DNA of 64,000 bases, from contig VZTI01005203.1 of the NCBI GenBank assembly GCA_013397865.1, positions 583,485 through 647,484 of the forward strand. Reading direction: 5' to 3'. Within the stretch, counting starts at the first letter, position 1. Each line of letters begins with the position of its first letter. Shown piece after piece: positions 36,501-47,527 of this stretch. The DNA comes from Struthidea cinerea (Eukaryota; Chordata; Aves; Passeriformes; Corcoracidae). The notes below the pieces were generated by a model. That model worked only from the letters and a program-made list of their open reading frames with translations, did not search any database and was not told the DNA's origin. Made by a program: the position numbers and the translations under genes.

Positions 36501-39500
36501 CGTACACACAAAATACTTCACAAAAATACAATTGCTCTTAATTTTGACTTTGTATGCAATATATTTATAATAATACAATAGTAAAACCTAAAATACACAT
36601 TGGCAGATATAAACCATATGCAGAGACAGGCTAGAAGTAATAGAAAAAAGATAAATTGAATATTTCATGAATTGAGAAGACTCTTTCCACAAGAGTAGTG
36701 GATTAAATGTCTATCCTCTGTAATGGAGTATGTTGAACTCTTTGCCAAAATGTGGTGCTCATTGTACAGTATTTTGAAGACTTAATTGCTTTTTGGCTTT
36801 TACAGTGAGGTAGAATTCTGATGGACACATACCATATTTTTATGTGAAGCTAAATCGGTATATATGCCCTAGATCAGTATTTCAGCAGATAGGAAAAATA
36901 TTAAATAAATATGTCACTATTTTTTTTTAAATAAGGCTTCTTCTCATCTTACTTTCTGTGCCATACTGTTAGATTTCAGTAATTCCAGGACCAAAAAAAA
37001 AGAAATAGCTTCATATTTGCTTATATAAATGATCTGTCAGCTAGCAAGATTTTGTTCTCTGGTTCATCAGAACCATTGTGTACATTGCTCACTTCAAACA
37101 AAAGAAGTTGCAGTTCTCAGATTATGGTTTAAGGTTTAGTTTTTTACAGGACTAAAATTGCAGAAAGTGTTATTATTTTGTTAGAGACTGTAGTTTCAAT
37201 TGAAGGAAAGTTGCAAGTACTTCATTATTTTTCTTATAAATAAAAGGGTTTTCTCTGCCCTTCAGTCCGTGTAGCCGTTATTCATATCATAGCAGTCACT
37301 TTCAATCACTTTCCTTGTCATCTGATGCTGGCTTTCATTTCCACTCTTGTTAGACTTCAGAGACTGCTCCACTGGAAGTTGCTTTGCAAGTATTTTGGAT
37401 TTTCGTCTAAGTTTGCCTTTCCTGTGTCACATGTATAATTTATTTTGTGCTCTGTGATCTGTGCTGTCCTGGGGAGCATACCTGCCCTGGTGGCTGGTGG
37501 ATAGATGGAAGGAGCATTATTTTCAGGAATACTTGTGATCAATTCCAGGAGGGAACCCAGAAAAGTTGGATGTTTGTATACAATTGATTCCTGTGGCTGC
37601 TTTCATCTTCTGACAGTGCGTTAGTGGAAAGCTAATGATGTTTGGGCTCTCACACATTTAATTGGTGTGTGTCTTAGCCTTTAATTCTTTTACAAAAGGT
37701 TTATCTACCTTTTCTGAATTGGAAATAGGAACTTGATTCCTTAAATAGCTTTGAGAATTGGATCCAGGACTTGGAGTGAGCTGTAGGAATTGTTTACTAG
37801 ATACTTAGAGGATTGAGAATACAAAGAAATGAAAACTTCATTCTCAGAGTCATGTCAGATAGGTATGAAAGCTGTATTGTTTGTGGAGCTTTTAAGGACT
37901 GCTGTTGACACCAAACCTGGTTAAGAACCATGGGAGGCAGATAGACACAAGATATGCCTATTGGAGTATTTACGGGTTTTTTTCTTTGCTTTCTGCTTCA
38001 GATAAAATGAGTTGTTGTGTTCAGAATGCATGTCTAGTATTTCCCAAATAAGTAATAATTCCCAAAAAGTTTAAATGCAGAGGAAGTATTTTTTTACTTC
38101 ACTATTTTTATCAGATTGGTGAAGATATCAGAAAGCATAGGGGACAGGATTTGAGCCATTATTATTTAGAAGGGGCAGGGGAGGAGGCTGTGGGAGAAGT
38201 ATCCTGATTTTATTTTTCACTTCTTCTTCCCCCACGTCTTCTTTCCAGTAGGGCTGATGTGTGGCTGCTCAGGTAGTTACTCTTGCTGTTGATCACTTGA
38301 AAGACCTGATGCAAAGTTTTACATCTGGCTTTTATTTTTCCTCCAGAAATGAGCGTATTTGGGTATATAGACAACATACAGCACCAGGCTGTTTCTGCAG
38401 AAGTGATAGAGCCTCACCTATTTTGAAAGAGCTGGAGCACTTAGGTTTCTTTGCATTTTAATCCTAGCTTCTAAAATTAACATCTTAAGAAACAGCAATC
38501 TATTCCTTTGCTCATTCAGAAGATGAAGAACTATGCTGTTTTGCTGTCATTTTCTCATATCTTTGTGGATCCATTGGGTTTTGTAAATAGTGGGAGATGC
38601 AGAGTGCAAAGAAAAATCTTTTCCTCCTCTCTCTGCTTCACAGTCCTCCAAGGAAACACTGGCTATGCATTAGTAGACACCAGTTTTAGTATTTTGGTTT
38701 CAATTCAGTTTTATCTAAGGCCAAATATTCTGCGTCATTTTCCTCTGAAGTCCATGCTCAGATGTGATGATCAGAATTTTATAAAATACTGTACTTAATC
38801 ACCACATACTTTTATGTCTCTTATCTGTTGCCGTCAAAATTTTCATGCAGACTTTGATTGCTCAAATTTTGGGTTGGTTGAAAAAAGCTGTGTTGCGAAT
38901 TATACAGGCGGTATTTTTATTGCTTTTCTTCATTTGGATATTATTGCTCATCTCTTTATAGGCTGCTTGGATATTGTACCCATGTTTTTCAATCTTCATT
39001 TTAAAGAATTTACAGCAGCTAGGATTTTTGTTTGGTTTTCATATTTCTTTTCAATACAAAAATATATTAAATTCTTTTTTTTTTGCATTCTCTGGCAAGT
39101 GTGTGAGCCACTCTTTATAACACTACTGTGGTTTTTTTTTGAACCATGATCTAGTTTTTTAAAACGAAACACATCATCTCAAAATCAAAGTAATTCAAGA
39201 ATAAATTTGAACATATGTTGGTGGTGGTTTCTAGATAGCACTCTTCATATAGTCTGATAGTGATGTGCACACTCTGTAGCCTTTTTTTTTTCTAAAATGA
39301 GCATTGAAATTTGGTGTAGAGGGATGTCATGACTTTTACTTATTTTAAGGTCAGTCAGTGTGAAATTTATACTTCAACAAAATTTTTAGAGAGGAGTAAG
39401 GTTTTTTGCAACCAAAAGGCCGCAATTTGCTCAGCTCCTTTTGTGCTTTCATCATCACAGTAAGGCACCTCTAACTTTTAGTCCTATGATGTATTCATTA

Positions 39501-40018
39501 TCTGCCCCTGGTAAACTCTGTGGCTGCTTTCATCCTGTGTCTATTATGTGCATATTTGTACAAGTCTTGAAAAATACCCTTTTTGGTTGTTGCTAGCTAT
39601 TGATTTATGCTATTGATTCTGTCATAAAAGAAACACATCTGTCATTTCTTTAGGCATTTTTAGCAAGTTATTGCCTTCCTGCTATCTCAGGTCTCAGTGG
39701 CCTTTGGCACTTCATCTTTTGTTACCTTGAGCATCCTCATGCTGATCACTTAATTCTGACCTCTCCATGAAATAGGACAATGAAATTACCTGTTGCCTTT
39801 TAAGTGTATTCAGAACAAAATAATTTTTGGCTTTGACACACTGTAAGTACAGAATTTTAGAAGTCTTGAGGTAGTATCTAAATAAATTCTTTATGCATGA
39901 CTGTAACACTGCTTTGAACTGTAAGGGTTGTTTAACTATAAGCTTAAGTGTAACTTGGAAATGTTGCACCTTAGAATTGACTTCTAAGTCAGTTAAAATG
40001 TGGACTCTTGTTTTTTAG
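33515..40018 (+). other. MTHFD1L: intron e11-e12
   Basis: 6504 nt, markedly AT-rich, many poly-T and poly-A runs. I recognise no CR1, LTR, RNA gene or coding segment in it. Its acceptor is CTTGTTTTTTAG. Confidence 0.8.
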
Positions 40019-40087
40019 GGAGTAACTGGTGCTTTGGCAGTTTTGATGAAAGATGCAATTAAGCCCACGCTAATGCAGACATTAGAG
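40019..40087 (+). CDS. MTHFD1L: MTHFD1L exon e12: synthetase domain, GALAVLMKDAIKP block
   Basis: 69 nt, phase 0 in and out, 23 codons beginning GVTGALAVLMKDAIKPTLMQ and ending TLE. Acceptor TGTTTTTTAG, donor GTAAGT. G--GAL--L-KDAIKP-L-QTLEGTP is invariant in the family and runs on into e13. Against the remembered human sequence, Ala replaces Thr and Thr replaces Asn. Phase symmetry means that skipping would delete 23 residues without a frameshift, but inside the conserved core. Confidence 0.97.
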
Positions 40088-41920
40088 GTAAGTATGGCTT
40101 ATGATGCCTGCCCTTCTCCAACTTTCAAATTCCATATTGTGCTGATCATGCTTCTCTTCAGCAACTCTGCTTGACTTTCAAAGTTCGAGCCAGAGTCAGA
40201 TCCATAAAGGCATTCTAGCAAATGTTCATTTGTTTATGTTAACTATTCAACTCTATCTGCATTTATATATTTTTGGTGGTTTTCTTCCTCTTTGAGATCT
40301 GGCTATAGTCATAATTTTACCTAGTGTTGCAAATAAGCTGCAGTGTGTTTTTGAGCTGGTTCTGAGCACACTGGGAGTCAGGTTGATCTTCCGAGTCACA
40401 GATTCACTACTGTTCCCCACCTTGTTCTTATGGGGAAGTTTCCTTTTTATGTACTTCTTTTATAGGGATGTTCCCATGATGATTCCCACAGCCCAGCATT
40501 TTGTGTGGGAAAAAGATGCTTTGCTGTGGCCATTCTAACCTGTATTACAGTTCGTGCCATTCATAATCACAGGAGGGCCCTTTTAGCTGTTTATGCATTT
40601 TCAAAAGATGGCTCCCAGCCACCCTGTCTTGCCATGGTGCCGTCGTGGAGGAAACGAAGCTTTGATGGGCTTCAAATATGAGAGGAATATTTTATGAAAG
40701 CCCTAGTGAGCTTGCTTCCAAAAGTTTAAAGAATGTAGAATTAGTGCAACCTAACTTTGTACCTGGGCAGTCTAGTAATGATGTTTTGACGGGAAACTGA
40801 ATGATGAGCAACATTCAAGGGGAGAAGGAGAAAGAAAAATGAGGAAATAATGAAGCAGCTTTGAAAACAAATGCACTTGGAGAAAAATCAGTGTATTTTT
40901 TTTTTCATTTGACTATCAAAATTACATAGCTGGAATATTTCGCAACAATTTTTGATATGGTGAAAAGTTGAAGAATGCAGAAGGATACCAGTGCAATCAC
41001 CAGTTGATAAAAATGTCTCATTTTCTACAGCATGTTGAAGTGGTAACTAACTTTTTGCTTTTGTCTTTGGATTGGGACAACTTCCTTGTTTTGGGGAATA
41101 TTAGAAAAATAGAATTAAAGTCTATGTTATTTTATTATAGCTATCTTAATTATTTTCTCCTGCAAAGAAAACCTGTTCTTTCATGTGGCTGTATGAAGAA
41201 TGTATGTGTGTGTGATAATTTTAATCTAGCATCCAATAGCAGAAACTGGAGGTCACATAGGATCAAGAATGTCACAGCCAGGACTGGGTATTAAATCACC
41301 ACTTGGATAACATTGTGTGTGTTAAGCTCCAGTGACAAGGTAGCTTTGATTCTGACTGTTTAGTCACTCTATTTGCACTTTGCTTATCTGTTGGAAAATG
41401 CTGTGGTTTTGTTGCAGTGTTCTGAAAGACAATTATAAATGTCAGAAGAGTTTCTTTCGATCGATAGGCATTTGGTTCTGGGACATGCATACATATATTT
41501 TTTCCCTGCATTTCTTTATATCCACATTTCTATGCAATAAAATTCCTGCCTTTTATGTGGTATTCTTTTCTAGTCTAATCTATGCTATGGCTGAAACGTA
41601 TGCCAGCTTTCATCAAACACTATTGCTTGTTAGCAGGACCCTGACCACATTACCCAAAGATACATTTTTCCCCTAAATTCTTCTCACAAAGTTATTTTTA
41701 AAACAGCCAACTTAAGCAGCTCGGAAGACTGCTTCATGCTCCACTCCTCCACTTTGTGTCTTAAAGATGAGTTTTTGTCACCCTTTGGATACTTGCTGGC
41801 CTATAGACTAATATAAGTCACCTATCCAAGAGTGGAGATCCCCAGTTTATCTAAATGTTTTCCAACATAGTGCTCTGCTTTGGCTGATGTCCTTTTGGAC
41901 TGTGTCATTGCTCTCATGTA

Positions 41921-42535
41921 GGATCACAGAACCTGCTGAGCTGGAAGGGACCCCCAAGGATCACCAAGTCCAGCTCCTGGCCCTGCACAGCACCATCCCC
42001 AGGAGTCACACCATGTGCCCGAGAGCATTGTCCAAACACTTCTTGAACTCTATCAGGCTTGGTGCTGTCACTGCTTCCCTGGGGAGTCTGTTCCAGTGCC
42101 CAACCATCCTCTGGGTGAACAACCTTTTCCTGATACCCAACCTAAACCTTCCTGACACAACTTCAAGCCATTCCCTCGGGTCCTGTCACTGGTCACCACA
42201 GAGAAGAGATCAGTGCCTGCCCCTCCTCTTCCCCTCACGAGGAAGTTGTGACTGCAATGAGGTCTCCTCTCAGTCTCCTCCAGGCCAAACACACCAAGTG
42301 ACCTCAGCCACTCCTCATACGGCTTCTCCTTGAGGCCCTTCACCATCTTTGTTTCCTTCCTTTGGACACTCCCTGATGGCTCAATGTCCTTTTTTGCACT
42401 GTGGCACCCCAAACTGCCCCCAGCACTCGAGGTGAGGCTGCCCCAGTGCAGAGCAGAGTGGGACAATCCCCTCCTTTGCCCGGCTGGCGATTCTGTGCCT
42501 GATGCCTCTCAGGACACGCTTGGCCCTCCTGGGGA
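41921..42535 (-). mobile_element. CR1 LINE, 3' portion of ORF2 plus tail
   Basis: About 615 bp, antisense and 5'-truncated. The minus strand carries a CR1 ORF2 C-terminal frame with PYEEWLRSLGVFGLEETERR and CSHNFLVRGRGGAGTDLFSV, followed by a frameshift and the tail (plus strand GGATCACAGAACCTGCTGAG). By eye the large majority of positions match the copy at 32501-33225. Right border approximate. Confidence 0.9.
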
Positions 42536-42778
42536 TGCAGTGGCCTGCTCTGTCACTGCTTATGCTGTTGAGCTCTCTTCACTATTTTTAATGCTTCATC
42601 TGAGTAGCTGTAAGAGGTGCTACTTTTAATAGCTTCAGTTAAAAAAAGAAAAAGGAGGGGAACAAGGAACATGTTGTGCCCTGCACACTTTTGAATGTAC
42701 TCTAGTGATCTGCTTGTGAGTTTAGAGCCCTCTAGCATGACAGATTTTAAGCCAAAGTGATCCTAGTATACCCTGAGG

Positions 42779-42808
42779 CAGATGTAGATAGATGTAGGTA
42801 GATACAAT
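42779..42808. repeat. short AGATGTAGATAG-type tandem repeat
   Basis: AGATGTAGATAGATGTAGGT followed by AGATAC, an imperfect 10-bp-unit repeat. Intronic. Confidence 0.6.
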
Positions 42809-45736
42809 AATGTTTCTTCTGCTATAGGTAATGCCATCTTCCTGATGAATGTGTGAATTGCAGATCAGAAATAAGGATAACTGAAGCCTACATTACACTT
42901 GAAATAATCCTAATAAGTAGCACCCAAAAGTTAGCATTTTAAGTTTCCAAAGAGGTTACCAAAAATAATTGGGCAACATAATCCTAATCCCGTCAGGGAG
43001 AAAAAGTTCTTCATAGAAGTGTAAAGACCTTTAGCAACAGCACCGCGATTTGACAACAGTAAAATTAGAAATGATCCTACAGCACATGGGTGGTGGAAAA
43101 ATAATAGGATTATAGAGACACAAATACAGCTGAGAAGGCGCCATGGACCTGTCTGGCAATTAGGGACGAAACTGTTCACCAAAGCAGGTCTTCCAGATCA
43201 CTTTGGGGAATGGCGAAAAGACTGCCAATGAGGGAGAGCAGGAGATCTGGATGACTGACAGTTGATTTGGCATAATTTGTAAGTCACAGTGTCTGTGGGT
43301 AGCAGCCCCTGGAAGCAGCCATTGCAGAGATAGGAGCCAGACAGAAGTAGCCAGTGCCGCTTCACTACTCTGTGATCTGGCCACGAGCCCGTCGGTGGGA
43401 ATTGTGTTAAGCTGTGGAAGTCTGAGGAGTTGCTTCTAAGGGCCTGTGAAAAGGGAGAAGAAGAACATGCTTGGTAGATTTGTACCAACTTTATATGGAT
43501 GTCTGCATGCACTGGGGAAGAGGCTTAGAAGGTCATAAATCAAAAATGACCGAATGTCAGTCCTGTGTGGAACTGAACTGGCAACTTACATCAGTGCTTT
43601 TTTTCATATGTGAATTGATGTGTGTTTTAATTTGCTGGTTTTTAAAGAGGTTTTGTGGTGGGTTGCTTTCCGTCACAGTCCTGCTACTCTTGACACCAGA
43701 AATTCTGCCTGAAACTGTTAGTGATTGACTGTGTTCTATATGCAGGAATGACAGTAAATATCTCAAAATGGGAGACATAGAGCACTCCATTTACAATAAC
43801 CACAGCCTTCAGTGGAACTAATATCCAGTGCTGTAAAATTGAGATTACTTTGTTTGGAATGTACATAATGATTTCATAGTGTTTATCCATGTTTCTCGTG
43901 ACAGATTTGTTCTCTTGTCAACTGATCCCTTAATGTTTGGCATTTATTTATACCACGCGTAACAGAGCAGCTGCTCTATGGGACAGCCCTTTGTAGTTGC
44001 AGGCTGGCTGCTCTGGGATGGTTTGTTGTGTTACTTTTGAAGTGCCACTCACAGTAAAGATGAGAGAAGGATGGTAATAAGTATTATAAATATCCTTCTA
44101 GCGGCCAGATAACTTCAGATATTTATTGACATTCTGGGTTTATTTTCTTTTACTGAAACTTGGATAATAAAATTTTCTGTACTGAAAACAGTCATTAGAA
44201 TGCATTTCTGTGCCACTGTTTGGTTCTCCATATGGTTTATTAAGAGTGTAGCAAAAATAAGTGACAAAAATAAGTGGGACAGATGGACTGGCACAGTCAC
44301 TAAAGCTGGCCTGAGAAGATATTGTTGTCCCTATTCCAGGGTGTGCCTGAGGCTCCCAAGGTCCTGCTGGAGTTCACTATCTTCAGTATCTAGACTTGAC
44401 TTTTCTGCCAGGCTTGTTCTTGTGAAAAAACATTTCAATAGCTCTTCCTTTTCTTCTGGTGAATTTCAGAGCTCCAGAGGGGGCATCTGTCTATGCCAGT
44501 GATTTAGTAGTATGTCTGCATTTCAAGTTAATCATGGGAGCCTCTTGACTTTCAATATTCTGGATTTTGGATCCTGAAGTCCAAATTTCCTTCCTACCCA
44601 TTTTGTGTAGATGAACTCTTGGAAGCACAGTTGCACAGGCAATGTAGGAGGAGACCCTTCTGGCATCTCTCTTTGCATAGCTGCTGCAGGATGTGCAGGG
44701 CTGCCCAGCCACTGGCTGTGGCTCTGGGTCCGTGCCTCTCATCTGCCCATGTGTGCACTGGGCTCTAACAAGATCAGCCCTGTAATTGCTTGCCACAAGA
44801 AATTAGGGCTTGGAGGAATAAAATTAGACTTACTGAGTTATAAAAGACAAATTGGTATACATAGTATGGATCTGAGTCTGGTAGCTGAAAACGTGTGGTC
44901 TTACTTACTTGAATGCCAGAAGCATAAATACTGGATTAAAGTAGAAGTGAAGCTTAAACTTAGTTTAGTGGAAGTTGTTTGCATTTTATTTTGTATGTTA
45001 CAAGCTCTTTGGGAATAGGGATAACATATTTTGCACAGCACCTATTAAATGGATGCCCAGTTAAGCTTTGAAGGCATACATAGTTCATGTTAATTTTTTG
45101 CATACCTGCGTGAAGTCCCAGTTGATGTTGCAGTATGTGTCCATTAGCAGATAATAAACAAGAAAAAAAACTAATCTTAAGTAAACACTATGAAGTCACT
45201 GTGTTACAATGACAGTGATCTACATTAATTCTTGTGTTACAGGGCACGATTTCTCCTTATTTAGTTCTTTGTCTGCTGTTTCTACTCTTAACATCTATGA
45301 GGCAGAGTTACCTGAGTTGTATCTTAATTGTGTCATCCCTGGAGAATAGCCCCCCCATGTGTGTGCAGGTGGCAGTGGCTAAAAAGTTACTTGTCTTTCC
45401 TCTGAGCAAAACAATTAATTATATGTTATTATTTCTAAAGGAAGCAATAAGAAGAGGTGTTTTTTGTTGATACCTCATTTTTGTATGTATTTTCTATTAA
45501 TCATCACTAAAATGTCCATGTTTTCTGTAAAACACCATTTAGATTACAGTAGTGAAGTAGAGATTTTCCTATGTAGGTTGTTTCCTTAGGGCACTGGTGC
45601 TTGGGGGAGGGGAGGAGGAAGAACCAGCTTGTATTATGTGGTTAATAGTTTCCAGGTTGTGGCTCGGGACTGTTGGATGTGCCCTGCAGCTGATCTCTAG
45701 AACACTGTCCTCCTTAACTGGTGTTTCTGGTCAGAA

Positions 45737-45779
45737 CTTTTATACTGATATTAATAATAAATTAATATCAGTATAAAAG
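45737..45779. repeat. perfect 19-bp inverted repeat with 5-nt loop
   Basis: The left arm CTTTTATACTGATATTAAT (45737-45755), the loop AATAA (45756-45760) and the right arm ATTAATATCAGTATAAAAG (45761-45779) pair without a mismatch. Pairing stops immediately outside. The stem would fold as a hairpin in RNA or extrude as a cruciform in DNA. It is shorter than a normal pre-miRNA (which has a stem of about 30 bp), and I see no transposon ends, so I list it as a palindrome only. Confidence 0.92.
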
Positions 45780-47073
45780 GTTGCCCAGTAGTTTGCCTGA
45801 GATTCTGAGGGTTGGCAGTAGTTCCTAGTACAGAGTGTGAGAAGAACATTAATGGAGATAATGTGAAATTGTCTGCTTACCTTTTCTTTGACCAGCTGGG
45901 CACTTTAAGATGCATAAACACAACTACAGGCATTTGTTTGCCTAAGTATTTTCTAGTAAAACAGCTGAAGTGAGTGACAATCTTCTGTCTGATCGTGTAT
46001 TCTGATTTAGAGAAAAAGTAGCAGTTAATGTTGTCTCACCTAATCCTAATCCTTTTCTGTGGATGCTTATTTTCTAATTTCTCCTTTCCTTGGGATGCCT
46101 ACCAAAAATACAAGAAGGAAGCTGAGAACTGCTTCCTACCTTACAAATTCCCTACACCTAGTTAATTTGCTTACTCCTTGCCTCTCCTTTCTCTGGTTTA
46201 GATTGGTCCATGCTACAGAGTCAACTTTCCTTGTGTATTTGTATGGTGTCTAGTGCAGGAGAATTTGGCTCTGCACCTGGGTTCCCAACAGCAGTGAATG
46301 TTGTCCATTGTGTCAGTATCCCCACTGTACCCCAGCATGTCCCTTGCTATCTCCCTCTCCAGCTCCCTAACCCTTGACTCTGATCCCTTATGGCTTCTGC
46401 TGGCTCCTCTGCCTGCACAGGAATGGCTGTTGCAGCCAATGAGGAAAACAGGAGCACACAGGGATGGAGTAGGGCCGGAGCTGGGCTCTTGTGCGTGTAT
46501 CTGCAGCAATGCATTTAGTGCTTGTTGTAGTTCGTGTGCCAGAATAGCAGACCACAGTATTAGAGCTGTGGAAATATGAAACATTAATTAGTACAAAGTG
46601 GGGTGAGGAAGTTGTGCGAGTTACCTACAGGTTGCACTACAGTCTGTTACCTTTCTAGGAATGAAACAGGTTCTGACACCTAGGCCTGTCAGTGAATGAG
46701 GTCTCAAGCACCTGAGATGTACCTAGAACCCCTAAATTGTCTAATGGCACTTCCTTGCTGTATGTGCTCTGATTAATACATAATTTTGGTGAGTCTGCAA
46801 AATTATTGAGGTTTGAGCTGGGATAGGGTTAATTTTCTTCACATCAGCTAGTACAGGGCTGTGTTTTGGATTTGTGCTGGAGACAGTGTTGATAACACAG
46901 GAATGTTTTTGTTACTGCTGAACAGGGCTTGCACAGAGTCAAGGCCTTTTCTATCTCTCACCCCACCAGCAGGTAGGCTGGGGCTTACACAAGGTGTTGG
47001 GAGGGGACACAGTCAGGACAGCTGACCACGACTGGCACATGGGGTATTCCAGACCATATGGCATTGTGCTGAG

Positions 47074-47082
47074 CATACAAAG
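47074..47082 (+). promoter_or_regulatory. TATA-like box of the LTR
   Basis: CATACAAAG at the place where this LTR type usually has an ATATAAAG box. One base away from the better TATA form, so promoter strength is probably reduced. Position within the LTR supports the assignment. Confidence 0.5.
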
Positions 47083-47241
47083 CTGTGGGAAGAAGAAGGG
47101 GGGATGGTGTTTGTCTTCCCAAGGAACCATTGCGTTTGATGGAGCCCTGCTTTCCTGGGCTGAGCACCTGCCTGCCCATGGGAAGCAAGAATGAACTCCT
47201 TGTTTTGTTTTTCTCATGTGTGTACAGTCTTTTCTTTACCT

Positions 47242-47247
47242 ATTAAA
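47242..47247 (+). terminator. LTR polyadenylation signal ATTAAA
   Basis: ATTAAA in CTATTAAATTGTCTTTATTT, the R-region poly(A) signal of the LTR, sense with the MTHFD1L transcript and 169 bases upstream of e13. Confidence 0.6.
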
Positions 47248-47415
47248 TTGTCTTTATTTCAACCCATGAGTTTTCTTACTTTAACCCTTCTGATTTGCTC
47301 CCTCATCCTACTGTGGAGGAGTGAGTAATCAACTGTGTGGGGCGTAGTTGCTGGCTGGAGTGAAACCATGACATCTATACATCGAATTACTTACGTGTAT
47401 TTTTTTGTCATCCAG

Positions 47416-47527
47416 GGAACACCAGTATTTGTTCACGCTGGACCTTTTGCTAACATTGCACATGGAAATTCTTCTGTTTTGGCAGATAAAATTGCCCTTA
47501 AATTAGTTGGAGAGAAAGGATTTGTAG
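47416..47527 (+). CDS. MTHFD1L: MTHFD1L exon e13: synthetase domain, HAGPFANIAHGNS block
   Basis: 112 nt, phase 0 in and phase 1 out, 37 codons: GTPVFVHAGPFANIAHGNSS, then VLADKIALKLVGEKGFV, with the next Val codon split. Acceptor TTTTTTGTCATCCAG, donor GTAAGT. The TPVFVH-GPFANIAHG-NS block is a hallmark of formate-THF ligases. From memory only one residue differs from human (Lys for Glu in the GEKGF segment). A good branch-point match, CTTAC with A at 47393, lies 23 bases before the exon. The LTR at 46807-47373 ends 42 bases before the exon. The next expected exon (TEAGFGADIG region) is not in the window. Confidence 0.97.

Larger units (their letters stand above)
46807..47373 (+). mobile_element. 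solo LTR of an avian endogenous retrovirus
   Basis: About 567 bp, in the same orientation as the gene. It matches a common bird LTR as I know it, from the GAGCTGGGATAGGGTTAATT start region through GGGAGGGGACACAGTCAGGA and CCATATGGCATTGTGCTGAG, to the 3' end GCTGGCTGGAGTGAAACCAT followed by GACA. A TATA-like box (CATACAAAG, 47074-47082) and a poly(A) signal (ATTAAA, 47242-47247) lie in the right order. No retroviral internal region is on either side, so this is a solo LTR left by recombination. The class is probably ERVL-like, not certain. I could not find a clean target-site duplication (flanks ATTAT and TCTAT), so the ends may be off by a few bases. Confidence 0.85.
40088..47415 (+). other. 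MTHFD1L: intron e12-e13
   Basis: 7328 nt. Contains an antisense CR1 (41921-42535), a short AGATGTAG-type tandem (about 42779-42808), a perfect 19-bp hairpin (45737-45779) and a solo LTR (46807-47373) that takes up most of the last 600 bases before e13. The stretch 43080-43510 looks like an unplaced repeat or unique sequence; I cannot assign it. Confidence 0.85.
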
